A DNA stretch of 54,479 nt, taken from Polychytrium aggregatum (lineage: Eukaryota > Chytridiomycota > Chytridiomycetes > Polychytriales). Numbering within the stretch: position 1 is the stretch's first letter; the number at the start of each line of letters is the position of its first letter. Below the pieces are notes generated by a model that was not told where the DNA came from, did not search any database, and worked only from the letters and a program-made list of their open reading frames with translations. Positions 1 through 11,164 of the stretch are shown one piece after another. The translations under genes were made by a program, and so were the position numbers. The DNA lies in the NCBI RefSeq assembly GCF_025602895.1, contig NW_026516409.1, forward strand, positions 1-54,479, read 5' to 3'.

Positions 1-1226
1 AGATTCTCGTCGAGATAGTCACGCAGAGCGTGAAGTTCGGGCTCGGACAGTGAGTACAGAGGCCCGAACTTTGGCGACTTGCCCGGCTCCAAGTCAATGG
101 GGCAGTCATAAGGGCGATGCGGAGGCAAGGAGTCAGCTTCCTGTTTAGAGAAAACAGACAGGAAGTCCTTGTACTCCGCAGGCACTTCGACAGTCGCAGT
201 GCTCGGCTCGTCAGTGGGCAGGACATGGACCTGAAAGATGGTCAGGGGTTGCGTTCCATGCCTGCATGCATCCAAAGACTCGCGCATCGAGCGGTAATCA
301 ATGCTGCAGACGCGGAGAGGAGCGTCCGAGCTGAGAGGAGGGGCGTGGACAAGGTCAGAATAATGTTCGACGGTTACTTTATTCTGAACAATGTCCGAAG
401 AACAAACAACAGGAGGAGGTACATCAAGGAGGGAAAGAGAACTGACAACAGAAGAAGGGGTTTGGGAAGAGCGAAGGGGTTCGGGAGGAACAAGACAAGA
501 AGGGGAAGACGAAGGTGGGAGCGTAGGAGAGGAGCTTAGATCAATCAAAGGAGTGGAATCATCAAGAAGGGGAGTGACATTGGAGGAAGTGGAGCAAGAC
601 GAAAGAGAAGTAGTGCATGGAGAGGGGTCGGAATCAACAGAAGGAGGGAGACAAAGAAGACCGCGAGACCAGACAATCTTGGGCTCGGCGGTGCGCAACC
701 AAGGAAAGCCAAGGATAAGTGGTTGATGTGGAGACCTGATCACATCGAACCGAAGGCGTTGCGAGACGTCCCCGAGAATCACCTCGAGTGGAGCAGTCTC
801 GCGGAGGATGGGGCCAGACGACAGCGGCTTACCATCCACGCCTTCCACTGCCAAGGGCGAAGCCTTGGAGCAGGTGGGGACAGAGTGTCGAGCAACAAAG
901 TCCTCGTCGATAAAGTTGCCAGAGGCACCAGAATCGACAAGTCCTTCGCACGACAGAGAATCACCAGAAGGAAGACGAACAGCGACGGGAACAACCAACG
1001 AGCAACGACGAACAGACGAAACACAAGACTTTGGTTCGGTACCAGCTTCGGCACCAGGGTTGCGGCTAGCACAGACAGTTAACTTTGCCGAGGGTTGGCA
1101 GGACAGCTCAGGTATTTGCACCTGTGGATGAGGTGCAGTTCCCAGTGACACCAGAGGTGCCACGGGTACTATGCCAGAGCTGAGAGTGTCCGCCGGTCCA
1201 GAGGCAAGGCGAAGCTGTCCGCACAT
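1..1226 (-). CDS. pol: Pol polyprotein of element A, N-terminal part
   Basis: The reading frame is open without a stop from the gag overlap to the window edge. The first internal ATG is at 1226, but the frame is already open upstream to the gag 3' end, so Gag-Pol is probably made by -1 frameshifting at 1340. An aspartic protease motif [13 protein letters not shown] lies near residue 98 counted from the ATG. A hydrophilic linker follows, then the start of the reverse transcriptase with DCPIDLEPG and LYSLSEPEL at the left edge. These motifs match C1 pol closely. The reverse transcriptase core, RNase H and integrase are outside the window. Confidence 0.85.
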   Translation of the reverse strand, partial: MCGQLRLASGPADTLSSGIVPVAPLVSLGTAPHPQVQIPELSCQPSAKLTVCASRNPGAEAGTEPKSCVSSVRRCSLVVPVAVRLPSGDSLSCEGLVDSGASGNFIDEDFVARHSVPTCSKASPLAVEGVDGKPLSSGPILRETAPLEVILGDVSQRLRFDVIRSPHQPLILGFPWLRTAEPKIVWSRGLLCLPPSVDSDPSPCTTSLSSCSTSSNVTPLLDDSTPLIDLSSSPTLPPSSSPSCLVPPEPLRSSQTPSSVVSSLSLLDVPPPVVCSSDIVQNKVTVEHYSDLVHAPPLSSDAPLRVCSIDYRSMRESLDACRHGTQPLTIFQVHVLPTDEPSTATVEVPAEYKDFLSVFSKQEADSLPPHRPYDCPIDLEPGKSPKFGPLYSLSEPELHALRDYLDEN

Positions 1227-1315
1227 CACTGCTTCCCCAGTACTTACCAAAGGCACCTTACCAATGTCTTCACTTTCGGAAGGCGGTGGGCACGGCTCCG
1301 GTTCAAGGCCTTCAC

Positions 1316-2293
1316 TTAGAACCGGGCCTGGTCGTTTCCCGAACTGAAGTCTTGCACTTCTCCATCTTCGTAAACGATGGTGCGGATGATCCTCGGGCCG
1401 GGAGGTCCAGGGGGCGGTCCGGTAGCTCTGGTAGATCCAAACTTGACGGGGCAGTTTCGTACCAAGTGGCCCTTCTTGCCACAGTACAGGCAGAGTCCAA
1501 AGCGGCGGCGGCGTTGTTTCTCCTCGGCGGTCAGGGGTCCAGAGACGGCAGAGTCCACTTGCATGGGCTCGGAAACAATGTAGGAGGGGTGCGGCGGAGC
1601 GAGGACGGGCGCGGGAGCGATGGCGGGAACGGCAGCGGAGGCGGAACCAAAGGCGAACTGGGAAGACCGGTAGCGGGCAGGCGTGCTTCGGCGCTCTTGA
1701 CGGCGCTCGCGGATTCGTGCATCGAGCTCGTTACAAAGCTCGATGTACTCCTCCAGATCTCGTGGCAGAGGGCGAACTCGCGAAAGTTCGTCTCTGACAT
1801 CATCCGACAAGCCAAGTCGGAAGAACGAGATCTTTGCACCGTCGTTCCAAGTCGTATCGGCGGCAATACGAAGGAACTCGGATGCATAGACTGCGCACGG
1901 GCGGTTGCCCTGAGACAGTGTGGTGATCACTGACTCGGCAGTCCTGGCCCGATCAGGGTCGTCAAACACTTTGGAAAAGCGTTCTAGGAAATCGCCAAAA
2001 GAGTTGAGTCGGGGATCACCCATCTCAAGCATCGGAGTCGCCCACTGGAGAGCCGGTCCAGTGAGCAGACTAATGACGAATCCGACCTTAATCGGGTCAG
2101 CAGGGAACCGGTGGGGCTGCATTCGTATATACAGTTTGCACTGATTTACGAATGCCCGGAACCCTTGCCGGTTACCGTCGTAACGGTCCGGCATCTGCAC
2201 GCTGTACCCAGCGGCAGGAGCATCGCGAGCTGTCCGGAGCTCGGCGAGCTCGGCCTCCAAGGCACGGAGGCGGTCCACGAGGGCAGGATCCAT
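1316..2293 (-). CDS. gag: Gag polyprotein of element A
   Basis: A 325-aa structural protein predicted to form the retrotransposon particle and bind its RNA. An N-terminal helical segment is followed by the conserved capsid region with a [12 protein letters not shown] motif (the same motif class seen in Tf1/sushi-type and domesticated vertebrate Gag proteins), an acidic EPMQVD motif, and one CCHC zinc knuckle ([14 protein letters not shown]). The ATG at 2293 is the first in frame after the leader; an A-tract lies just upstream. The stop at 1316-1318 is preceded by a G GGA AAC heptamer, and pol is open in the -1 frame. The closest relatives in the window are the gag genes of C1 and C2. Confidence 0.9.
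   Translation of the reverse strand: MDPALVDRLRALEAELAELRTARDAPAAGYSVQMPDRYDGNRQGFRAFVNQCKLYIRMQPHRFPADPIKVGFVISLLTGPALQWATPMLEMGDPRLNSFGDFLERFSKVFDDPDRARTAESVITTLSQGNRPCAVYASEFLRIAADTTWNDGAKISFFRLGLSDDVRDELSRVRPLPRDLEEYIELCNELDARIRERRQERRSTPARYRSSQFAFGSASAAVPAIAPAPVLAPPHPSYIVSEPMQVDSAVSGPLTAEEKQRRRRFGLCLYCGKKGHLVRNCPVKFGSTRATGPPPGPPGPRIIRTIVYEDGEVQDFSSGNDQARF
1334..1340 (-). promoter_or_regulatory. Candidate -1 frameshift slippery site, element A
   Basis: GGGAAAC on the minus strand is positioned as G GGA AAC in the gag frame, 15 nt before the stop codon. The overlapping pol frame is -1. No downstream stimulatory structure was computed. Confidence 0.65.
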
Positions 2294-2458
2294 GGCGGGA
2301 CTGGGACTGGGACTGGGAAAAAAAAAAAAAAGCGAGGAGGTTCAAGAACAGGAGAGCGAAGAGGGCTCAGACACAAGTGTGCTTGAGGTTCGGACAGGAC
2401 TAGGAAAGGGGCGGGGCTAGGAGCGGAAGATACCAAGCAGGTGGTATCAGTAGAAGAG

Positions 2459-2470
2459 AGTTCGAACAAA
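2459..2470 (-). other. Element A primer-binding site (self-primer type)
   Basis: TTTGTTCGAACT on the minus strand lies 1 nt inside the LTR end. It is the exact reverse complement of a 12-nt segment inside the LTR (2559-2570) that lies 39 nt downstream of the TATAAA box, where transcription should start. It does not begin with TGG as a tRNA-primed site would. This matches Tf1-type self-priming. Confidence 0.7.
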
Positions 2471-2471
2471 G

Positions 2472-2890
2472 TGTAAGGAGTGAACAAGCGCAAGGACGAA
2501 GACCAAGTGCTTGGTATGAGCTTTATTAGCTTTTAGCCCCGAACACCAAAGAACAAGTTTTGTTCGAACTGGTGTTCAACATAGGCTCAGACATGCAGGG
2601 CTATTTATAGACCGGGAGAAGGTCGAGGGGCAAAAGTGGGCGAGAAGGGTGGAGCATCACAGAGAAGCGAGAAGGGGGTGCGAGAGTGGCTGGTGTGCAA
2701 GCGAGAGAGGCTTGGCACAGCCCGGGGACATGTGCCGAGCGGTGGGGGAGGCAGGAAACCAGTAGACGCGGGTGGCAACGGCGCGTGCTCATGCATGGGG
2801 GCAAACAAACACGTGGGGACTCATGATTGGTGCGGAGGGCGAGAGCATGCGGGACAATCTCATTGGTCCGTTGTGATGCTGGTCATCACA
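2472..2890 (-). repeat. 5' LTR of element A (419 bp)
   Basis: The LTR begins TGTGATGACC and ends CTCCTTACA in element orientation. It contains a TATAAA box (2604-2609). The right boundary is where B0 protease sequence stops abruptly. The left boundary is set by alignment with the LTR end and leader of element C. The partner 3' LTR is outside the window, so the ends rest on the TG...CA rule and homology. Confidence 0.85.
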
Positions 2891-3877
2891 GGGACCGGGA
2901 CCGGCTTGGTCGGTGTCGTCGACCTCACGCACGACACAGAGGAACGACGTGTCCTTCTTGATCAGCCTCTTGAATTGCATGGCTGAGAGGAGAGGTGGCA
3001 TGTTGGGTGAGGCCATGCCCTGCAGGACAATGTCAGGGCCAACACGGACAGTGCGGCCTTTCCAGTCGACGACTGGAGTCGGCTCGGCACGAGCAAGCCA
3101 GCTCATGCCGAGGATGGCATCGAACTTGGTGTCGATCACTTGGAACAACAGGACAGGATGGTACTTGGGATGGAGGGCCACTCGCAGGACCACTTGGTGT
3201 GTGCACTGCTGCACACGATCGTCTGCAAGCGCCACACTCATCGGCGACTTCTTCTTGGTTGCATGTATGTTGAGCTCCTGGAGCAAGCGTCTGCTGACAA
3301 AGTTGCAGCTTGCTCCAGAGTCCACCATCATTCGGACGGTGTGACCTTGGACGGTGGCAGGGAGGTACAGCAGGGACTCTTCATGGTCCTCCTGCACAGC
3401 CTCCTGCACCATGACTTGACTTGGGGGAACGGGCGACACTTGGTCTTGGTTGGCTTCATCACGGCCACTCGGACATTTTGGATAGGGTTCGGCCATTGCG
3501 GGGGCCTGCGGCGTCAGCACGCCATTGCACACGACGTCCACGGCTTGCGGACACATGTCGGAAGCATCCGACACACACGACTTGACAGGGGTGAGGGCAC
3601 AGGCGGTCCTGTCCCTCAAGGGTTCTTGATTTTCTTTTTTGTTTTGGTTTTCAATTTTGGTTTTCTCTTCACGTTCGTGGAGAGGCAGGCGGCTTGCGCC
3701 ACCATGCACCTCTCGCACGACGCACAACACTTGGTTTGTTTCTCCTTCGGGGGAGGGGGCGAGGTGAACTTCCTCTGGAGACGCGTGGACTGCATTGAGC
3801 AATCCACGGCGTTGGTCTCCTACTAGGGCTCCAGAGCCACCTAGTAGGGTCGGCCGTTTCCCGACTTCATGGGGCAC
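2891..3877 (-). pseudogene. pol: Pol of element B0, truncated after the protease
   Basis: The -1 frame is open from the gag overlap through a linker and the aspartic protease ([15 protein letters not shown]) to a GPGP sequence, where element A interrupts it. The RT, RNase H and integrase parts lie beyond A, outside the window. Translation matches B2 pol over the shared part. The gene is broken by insertion, not by point mutation. Confidence 0.9.
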
Positions 3878-4662
3878 TCCTTGGCCTGGTGTCCCGGTCG
3901 GTGACAGAAGAAGCAGGAACCATGGCGGAGGTCCTCCTGCTTCTGTCTGTCCTTGGGGGAGACAGTGGCAGCTTGCTGGAACCGGGAGCGGGGAGGGCCA
4001 CGAGCCTCCATGGCGTTGACGTCAACGTCCATGGGCTCAGGCATGGGTCTTGCGGGCGGGGCCGGGCGAGGCGGACGGGCTGGGACGTGATGAGACCGAT
4101 GGCCGCCTGCCAGCTGCGGGTAGAACTGGCGGCCATGGTACTGGACGTTGTCGAGGTTCTCGGCAACGTCCATCATCACGTCCAGGGACTTGCGGGCATC
4201 AGGGTTGCTGGCGATGTACTCTCTGATCTTGGGCTTGAGGCCCTTCTGGAAGAGGTACATCGCATCAGCAGAGCCCAGCTCCTCAATCTGGGAGGAGAGG
4301 TCTTCAAACTCCTCGATGTAGCGGGTCACAGAACCACGCTGCACGAGAGAGTATAGCTTGTCACGGGCAATGAGTTCAGCATTGGGGCTGCCGAAGCGGC
4401 GACGGAGGCGGTCCTTGAAGTCGTCAAACACACCTTCGCTCTGCTCGTCGAACCCTTGGCGGCGGTACCAACGGTACGCCTGGTCCTTTAAGCAGAGCTT
4501 GGCGGCGACGATGTGGTGGGTGGGGGCGACTTGGGCAGCATCGAGGTAGTCCTCGAGTTGCTGCAGCCAGTCCTCCACCGAGGAGGAGCGGCTCTTCCCA
4601 GTAAACACTGGGGCACGGAAGGTCTTGAGGAAGGCTTCCGGAAGTGGGCGGGGGTTGCTCAT
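3841..4662 (-). CDS. gag: Gag protein of element B0
   Basis: A 273-aa Gag identical in translation to those of B1 and B2. It has a capsid-like retrotransposon gag domain in the first ~150 residues ([18 protein letters not shown]), a proline-rich linker, a PMDVD motif, and a CCHC zinc knuckle [14 protein letters not shown] near the C-terminus. It starts at the ATG 111 nt downstream of the primer site. The stop lies 11 nt after a G GGA AAC heptamer. Confidence 0.9.
   Translation of the reverse strand: MSNPRPLPEAFLKTFRAPVFTGKSRSSSVEDWLQQLEDYLDAAQVAPTHHIVAAKLCLKDQAYRWYRRQGFDEQSEGVFDDFKDRLRRRFGSPNAELIARDKLYSLVQRGSVTRYIEEFEDLSSQIEELGSADAMYLFQKGLKPKIREYIASNPDARKSLDVMMDVAENLDNVQYHGRQFYPQLAGGHRSHHVPARPPRPAPPARPMPEPMDVDVNAMEARGPPRSRFQQAATVSPKDRQKQEDLRHGSCFFCHRPGHQAKECPMKSGNGRPY
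3856..3862 (-). promoter_or_regulatory. Candidate -1 frameshift slippery site, element B0
   Basis: GGGAAAC on the minus strand reads G GGA AAC in the gag frame, just after the zinc knuckle and before the gag stop. Pol is open in the -1 frame. Confidence 0.65.
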
Positions 4663-4772
4663 GGCAGGGGCAGGCTCCAGGGACAGAGAGGAGAGTCGGT
4701 CGGCAAGAGAGGCGGGATCCAGCTTGAGGATCTAGAAAGAGGACAAACAGGACGAAAACAAGACGAGGATTT

Positions 4773-4784
4773 CCGATGCTACCA
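4773..4784 (-). other. Element B0 primer-binding site (tRNA type)
   Basis: TGGTAGCATCGG on the minus strand directly abuts the LTR end. TGGTAGCA is complementary to a tRNA 3' end UGCUACCA, as found in eukaryotic initiator tRNA-Met. The tRNA assignment is an inference. Confidence 0.55.
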
Positions 4785-5093
4785 TGTAACGTCCACTACT
4801 GGGACGTTGGGGCAAGACGGGGAGGGAGGGGGTACAAGACAAGACAGGACGGGGCAGAACAGGGCGGTGCTAGGCTACTCTAGCGGACGGGTGAGCTCGG
4901 GGAGCACTTACGTTTATTCACGATAAAACCGAACTCCAGACAAACGGGGGGAACGGGGGCAACCCGCAGGTATACCCTGCGGTGGCCTGCCTGCGGTGCG
5001 TGAAAACGCAAAGCGCAGCACAGGTCACGACCCACTGCGCCGCGCAGTACGCGCAGTACGCGCAGCACAGCGTCGGAGATACCATCTCCTACA
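4785..5093 (-). repeat. 5' LTR of element B0 (309 bp)
   Basis: It begins TGTAGGAGATGG and ends GTGGACGTTACA in element orientation. It is the same length as both B2 LTRs and carries two copies of a 9-bp GCGTACTGC unit. An AATAAA signal is present. Confidence 0.9.
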
Positions 5094-5881
5094 GGGTGAA
5101 CCAGATCCTGGAACAGTATCTCCGCTGTTATGTGTCATACCAGCAGGATGACTGGTTGGAACTCCTGCCACTTGCAGAGTTTGCGTACAACAACGCAACT
5201 CACGAGTCGACAGGAGTGTCCCCATTCTACGCTAATTATGGCTTGCACCCTCGTTTCTCAGTCCTCCAGCCACAAGCAACGGTCAATCCCGCCGCGGAGG
5301 GGCACGCAAAGCTCCTTGAAGATGTTCGTCAGCGTCTGACAAAGGTCTTGACAGAGGCGCAAGAACGACACAAACGATTTGCCGACCATCACCGGGCAGA
5401 ACCACCGCCGTATGCACCGGGCGACAAGGTGTGGCTCCGGCGGGTCAACATCAAGACCACACGCCCGTCGGAGAAGCTCGATTATAGGCGAATTGGCCCT
5501 TACAAGATCAAGAGGAAGGTGAACGAGGTAGCGTTCGAGCTGGACCTCCCAGCACACTTCCGAGTGCACCCGGTGTTCCACACCGCACTCCTGGAGCCGT
5601 ACCACAAGTCAACGATCCCCAACCGGGATATCCCTCCTCCACCTCCAATCGAGGTGGAAGACCAACTCGAATACGAAGTTGAAGAGATTCTGGACTCGAG
5701 AAGGCAAGGGAGGGGAATCCAATACTTGGTCGCCTGGAGAGGCTATCACATCACCGAAGCCACTTGGGAACCCGCTTCGAATCTTGCCCACGCACCACTG
5801 ATTGTCAAGGAGTTCCACCAGCGCTTCCCAGAGAAGCCAGTTCCCCCCAACAAGCAAGCGCAAGGGTTGAGAAGGGTGTGA
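5094..5881 (+). pseudogene. pol: Pol C-terminus of element E (integrase end and chromodomain)
   Basis: The open frame starts inside the integrase core at VNQILEQYLRCY, just after the position of the catalytic glutamate. It continues through the integrase C-terminal region (GDKVWLRRVNIKT, RIGPYKIKRKV) to a chromodomain (YEVEEILDSRRQGRG, YLVAWRGYHITEATWEP) and a stop at 5881, one base before the LTR. The upstream pol is separated by insertion of B0. Chromodomains of this type are known in other elements to direct integration to heterochromatin. The remnant itself carries no stop or frameshift. Confidence 0.9.
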
Positions 5882-5997
5882 TGTGACGAACCGGCGTGTT
5901 CGTCACATAGCGCGTGCACGCAGACTGAGCGACGCAGCGTGAGAACCTCGACCCGGTTCCCCGCACCGACTCTTGCTGGGCCCAAACTATATAAAGG

Positions 5998-6316
5998 TGT
6001 AGGAGATGGTATCTCCGACGCTGTGCTGCGCGTACTGCGCGTACTGCGCGTACTGCGCGGCGCAGTGGGTCGTGACCTGTGCTGCGCTTTGCGTTTTCAC
6101 GCACCGCAGGCAGGCCACCGCAGGGTATACCTGCGGGTTGCCCCCGTTCCCCCCGTTTGTCTGGAGTTCGGTTTTATCGTGAATAAACGTAAGTGCTTCC
6201 CCGAGCTCACCCGTCCGCTAGAGTAGCCTAGCACCGCCCTGTTCTGCCCTGTCCTGTCTTGTCTTGTACCCCCTCCCTCCCCGTCTTGCCCCAACGTCCC
6301 AGTAGTGGACGTTACA
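5998..6316 (+). repeat. 5' LTR of B1 (319 bp)
   Basis: TGTAGGAGATGG...GTGGACGTTACA. It has three copies of the 9-bp GCGTACTGC unit, where B0 and B2 have two. An AATAAA signal lies near 6182. Confidence 0.95.
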
Positions 6317-6328
6317 TGGTAGCATCGG
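6317..6328 (+). other. B1 primer-binding site (tRNA type)
   Basis: TGGTAGCATCGG directly follows the LTR. Its first 8 nt fit the 3' end of an initiator tRNA-Met. Confidence 0.55.
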
Positions 6329-6438
6329 AAATCCTCGTCTTGTTTTCGTCCTGTTTGTCCTCTTTCTAGATCCTCAAGCTGGATCCCGCCTCTCTTGCCG
6401 ACCGACTCTCCTCTCTGTCCCTGGAGCCTGCCCCTGCC

Positions 6439-7260
6439 ATGAGCAACCCCCGCCCACTTCCGGAAGCCTTCCTCAAGACCTTCCGTGCCCCAGTGTTTAC
6501 TGGGAAGAGCCGCTCCTCCTCGGTGGAGGACTGGCTGCAGCAACTCGAGGACTACCTCGATGCTGCCCAAGTCGCCCCCACCCACCACATCGTCGCCGCC
6601 AAGCTCTGCTTGAAGGACCAGGCGTACCGTTGGTACCGCCGCCAAGGGTTCGACGAGCAGAGCGAAGGTGTGTTTGACGACTTCAAGGACCGCCTCCGTC
6701 GCCGCTTCGGCAGCCCCAATGCTGAACTCATTGCCCGTGACAAGCTATACTCTCTCGTGCAGCGTGGTTCTGTGACCCGCTACATCGAGGAGTTTGAAGA
6801 CCTCTCCTCCCAGATTGAGGAGCTGGGCTCTGCTGATGCGATGTACCTCTTCCAGAAGGGCCTCAAGCCCAAGATCAGAGAGTACATCGCCAGCAACCCT
6901 GATGCCCGCAAGTCCCTGGACGTGATGATGGACGTTGCCGAGAACCTCGACAACGTCCAGTACCATGGCCGCCAGTTCTACCCGCAGCTGGCAGGCGGCC
7001 ATCGGTCTCATCACGTCCCAGCCCGTCCGCCTCGCCCGGCCCCGCCCGCAAGACCCATGCCTGAGCCCATGGACGTTGACGTCAACGCCATGGAGGCTCG
7101 TGGCCCTCCCCGCTCCCGGTTCCAGCAAGCTGCCACTGTCTCCCCCAAGGACAGACAGAAGCAGGAGGACCTCCGCCATGGTTCCTGCTTCTTCTGTCAC
7201 CGACCGGGACACCAGGCCAAGGAGTGCCCCATGAAGTCGGGAAACGGCCGACCCTACTAG
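6439..7260 (+). CDS. gag: Gag protein of B1
   Basis: A 273-aa Gag, identical in translation to B0 and B2: capsid region, PMDVD motif and CCHC knuckle [14 protein letters not shown]. The reading frame is intact, so it could act in trans even though pol of this copy is broken. The start ATG is 110 nt after the primer site. The stop TAG lies 13 nt after the slippery heptamer. Confidence 0.9.
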   Translation: MSNPRPLPEAFLKTFRAPVFTGKSRSSSVEDWLQQLEDYLDAAQVAPTHHIVAAKLCLKDQAYRWYRRQGFDEQSEGVFDDFKDRLRRRFGSPNAELIARDKLYSLVQRGSVTRYIEEFEDLSSQIEELGSADAMYLFQKGLKPKIREYIASNPDARKSLDVMMDVAENLDNVQYHGRQFYPQLAGGHRSHHVPARPPRPAPPARPMPEPMDVDVNAMEARGPPRSRFQQAATVSPKDRQKQEDLRHGSCFFCHRPGHQAKECPMKSGNGRPY

Positions 7261-10200
7261 GTGGCTCTGGAGCCCTAGTAGGAGACCAACGCCGTGGATT
7301 GCTCAATGCAGTCCATGCGTCTCCAGAGGAAGTTCACCTCGCCCCCTCCCCCGAAAGAGAAACAAACCAAGTGTTGTGCGTCGTGCGAGAGGTGCATGGT
7401 GGCGCAAGCCGCCTGCCTCTCCACGAACGTGAAGAGAAAACCAAAATTGAAAACCAAAACAAAAAAGAAAATCAAGAACCCTTGAGGGACAGGACCGCCT
7501 GTGCCCTCACCCCTGTCAAGTCGTGTGTGTCGGATGCTTCCGACATGTGTCCGCAAGCCGTGGACGTCGTGTGCAATGGCGTGCTGACGCCGCAGGCCCC
7601 GCAATGGCCGAACCCTATCCAAAATGTCCGAGTGGCCGTGATGAAGCCAACCAAGACCAAGTGTCGCCCGTTCCCCCAAGTCAAGTCATGGTGCAGGAGG
7701 CTGTGCAGGAGGACCATGAAGAGTCCCTGCTGTACCTCCCTGCCACCGTCCAAGGTCACACCGTCCGAATGATGGTGGACTCTGGAGCAAGCTGCAACTT
7801 TGTCAGCAGACGCTTGCTCCAGGAGCTCAACATACATGCAACCAAGAAGAAGTCGCCGATGAGTGTGGCGCTTGCAGACGATCGTGTGCAGCAGTGCACA
7901 CACCAAGTGGTCCTGCGAGTGGCCCTCCATCCCAAGTACCATCCTGTCCTGTTGTTCCAAGTGATCGACACCAAGTTCGATGCCATCCTCGGCATGAGCT
8001 GGCTTGCTCGTGCCGAGCCGACTCCAGTCGTCGACTGGAAAGGCCGCACTGTCCGTGTTGGCCCTGACATTGTCCTGCAGGGCATGGCCTCACCCAACAT
8101 GCCACCTCTCCTCTCAGCCATGCAATTCAAGAGGCTGATCAAGAAGGACACGTCGTTCCTCTGTGTCGTGCGTGAGGTCGACGACACCGACCAAGCCGGT
8201 CCCGGTCCCCCGCCTGTGGTGACCAAGCTGCTCGACGAGTACAAGGACGTATTCCCCGACCAGTTGCCACAATGCCTGCCACCCCAACGCACCGTCGATC
8301 ATCGCATCGACATCGAACCAGGCTCGTCGCCTCCGTCAAGACCGACGTACCAACTGTCGCTGACGGAGATGGACGAACTCAAGCGCCAGTTGGATGACCT
8401 CCTCGCCCATGGGTTCATCCGCCCGAGCCAGTCACCGTATGGTGCACCAGTGCTCTTTGTCAAGAAGAAAGAAGGTGATCTCAGGATGTGCGTCGACTAT
8501 CGCGCACTAAACAAACAGACCATCAAGAACACCTACCCCTTGCCAAGGATCGACGAGTTGATGGATCGTCTGAGTGGAGCAAAGGTCTTTAGCAAGATAG
8601 ACCTCCGCTCAGGCTACCATCAGATCCGCATCCACGAGGATGATGTCCACAAGACCGCCTTCAGGACTCGCTACGGACTGTACGAGTTCCTAGTGCTGCC
8701 GTTCGGATTGACGAACGCACCTGCCACGTTCATGCAGCTGATGAACGATGTGTTCCGCCAAGAGCTCGACAACTCTGTCATCGTGTACCTGGATGATATC
8801 CTTGTGTACAGCAAGGATGAAGCGACCCATGAAGGTCATGTCGCCCGCGTGCTGGCCAAGCTACGCGAGCACAAGTTGTATGCCAAACTGTCCAAGTGCG
8901 AGTTCTTCCAGAATCAAGTCCCGTTCCTGGGACACGTTGTCTCAGGAAGAGGAATCGAAGTCGACCCCGCCAAGGTCAAGTCTGTGGTCGAGTGGCCGCC
9001 GCTCGCATGCGTCTCTGACGTGCAGTCGTTTCTCGGTCTCGTCAACTACTACCGCCGATTCATCCCCGATCTGGCGCGCACTGCCGGTCCACTCACAGAC
9101 CTACTCCGCAAAGAGTGCCCCTTCGTGTGGGACCACCCACAACGCCAAGCGTTCGAGACCCTCAAGCACGCCTTGACGAACGCTCCTGTCCTCGCTGTGT
9201 TCGACCCGAACACGGATGTCTCCGTGCACACCGACGCCTCCGACTTTGCGGTGGGAGCTGTTTTGATGCAGGAGGGAAGGCCCGTTGCCTTCGAGTCGCG
9301 CAAACTGTCCCAACACGAGATCAACTATCCCGTGCACGAGAAGGAGCAGCTTGCGATCATCTACGCGCTGCAGAAGTTCCGAGTGTACCTCCACGGTACC
9401 GCCAAGCCCTTCAAGATTGTGACGGACCACCAGTCACTGCGTTACCTCGACACCAAGAAGAACCTGAGCCGACGCCAAGCGCGATGGATGGAGTTCCTCG
9501 CCGAGTACAACTACGAGGTTGTATACCAGAAAGGCAAACTCAATGTGGTGCCTGACGCACTGTCCCGACGCCCCGACTACCAATTGGCGTCACTGTACGA
9601 GTCGACTGTCAGTGTCGACAACACGATGCTGGATGTTGTCCGAGACAACATCGCCAACGACAAACAGTTCGGAGAACTGTTCCGAAAGGTGTCTAAGCTC
9701 CCCAAGGACGACGAATCGTCCGAGTACACAGTGCGTGATGGCCTGCTCCTCCTGAAGAAGGACAGCCGTGTCTGTGTGCCGGACATTCCGTCGTTGAAGA
9801 CCAAGTTGCTCCAAGAGGTCCACGACTCGCCCCTCGCTGGACACTTTGGAGTCGAGAAGACATACGACCGACTGGCCAAAGTCGCATACTGGCCTGGAAT
9901 GAAGCGCACCGTCGAGAAGTACATCGAGTCCTGCCATACCTGCAAGATGGTCAAGTCACGCACGACCCGAGAGCAAGGATTGCTGCAACCCCTGCCTGTT
10001 CCCGACCGCCCCTGGACCAGCATGTCCATGGATCTCATCACGCATCTACCGACGACCAAGTTGGACCACGATGCAATCGCTGTCTTTGTCGACAGGTTCA
10101 GCAAGATGGCACACTTTGTGCCGTGCCAGACGACATGCTCCGCGCCTGACCTTACACTGCTGTTCTTCAAGCATGTGTTCAAGCACCACGGCCTCCCAAA

Positions 10201-11155
10201 GTCCATCGTCAGTGATCGAGACCCCCGATTCACCTCCTTGTTTTGGACAAGTCTGTTCGACCATCTCGGCACCAAGCTGAACATGTCAACCTCGCACCAC
10301 CAACAAACGGATGGACAGTCCGAGCGGACGATCCGCACCCTCGAGCAATACCTGAGGACATACGCCTCGACCAGTCAAGACGACTGGGACATACAGCTGA
10401 GTCATGCAGAGTTTGCATACAATACCGCCAAGTCGAGCACAACTGGTTTGAGCCCCTTTGAGGCGCTCTACGGATTCCAGCCTGATGTTCCCACCTCCTT
10501 GACACTGACCGAGTCCACGGCTGGATTGCCTCCCAAACCAAGTGCCTTTGTCAAAGATCATCAAGTCCGACACAAGATGATCGCCGACGCGCTCACGGAT
10601 GCGCAACAAGTGATGGCGAAGTACTACGACCGCCGACACCAGGATGTCTCCTTTGAAGTTGGAGACCTTGTCTACCTGGACGCCGACAACATCAAGGTCC
10701 CCGAAGCCCAGTCAAAGAAGTTGTTGCCCAAGTACCGAGGACCGTTTAAGATAGCGGCCCGACCCAGTCCCCTCAACTACCTGTTGGACTTGCCACCTGG
10801 AAGCAAGCTCCATCCTGTCTTCCATGTGTCCAAGCTGCGTCGCCACACGACCCGCAGTCCAGCACAGTTCCCCGACGCCGACGAAGGTGTCCCGGACGAC
10901 GCACCACTGGAAGACGACCTCGGACAATACTATACTCAAGAATATGAAGTCGAAAGGATCGTGAGGCACAAGAAAGTGGCTGATGGGTCACTTCGGTTTT
11001 ATGTCAAGTGGGTTGGTTACCCACACTCGGGCAACACATGGCAAACACTGGAGGACTTGTCCCATGCACCCGAGGAGCTGAGTAAATACGGTAAACACCT
11101 CGAGGAGCCCCAAATAAAGAGCACACGCAGGGCTCCTCGCAGGAAGCCTTCTTAA
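7224..11155 (+). pseudogene. pol: Pol polyprotein of B1, broken by a 1-nt deletion
   Basis: The -1 frame that overlaps the gag end runs only to 7772, because a C-run at 7597-7600 has four C where B0 and B2 have five. After the deletion the pol frame is open to 11155. It encodes protease (VDSGASCNF), reverse transcriptase (YLDDILVYS), RNase H ([10 protein letters not shown]), the integrase zinc-binding region and DDE core ([15 protein letters not shown]), and a C-terminal chromodomain ([26 protein letters not shown]). All catalytic motifs survive; only the linker frameshift breaks Gag-Pol. A sequencing error in the homopolymer is possible. Confidence 0.85.
7239..7245 (+). promoter_or_regulatory. 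Candidate -1 frameshift slippery site, B1
   Basis: G GGA AAC in the gag frame, just upstream of the gag stop. Identical position to B0 and B2. Confidence 0.65.
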
Positions 11156-11164
11156 GTGTGGGAG

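Larger units (their letters stand above)
1..2890 (-). mobile_element. Element A: 5' part of a Ty3/gypsy LTR retrotransposon
   Basis: Reading leftwards on the minus strand this shows a 5' LTR, a primer-binding position, gag, and the first part of pol; the rest runs off the left edge. It is inserted in the protease-RT region of element B0. The flanking 5 bp (gggac, 2891-2895) is the expected target duplication, but its partner is outside the window. Gag and pol are related to but clearly distinct from element C, so A is a sister family in the same chromovirus group. No disabling change is seen in the visible part. It is the topmost, hence youngest, insertion of the visible nest. Confidence 0.9.
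2891..5093 (-). mobile_element. Element B0: 5' part of a family B Ty3/gypsy element
   Basis: This is the same family as B1 and B2. In minus orientation it has a 5' LTR, tRNA-type primer site, gag and protease, then is cut off at 2891 by element A. It sits inside the integrase region of element E; the flanking gggtg (5094-5098) should be the target duplication, with its partner off the left edge. Sequence is nearly identical to B2, including the five-C run that is shortened in B1. Confidence 0.9.

Noticed and set aside
4785..5093. Solo LTR of family B
   Set aside because: It is directly continuous with a primer site, gag and protease in the same orientation, so it is the 5' LTR of truncated element B0.
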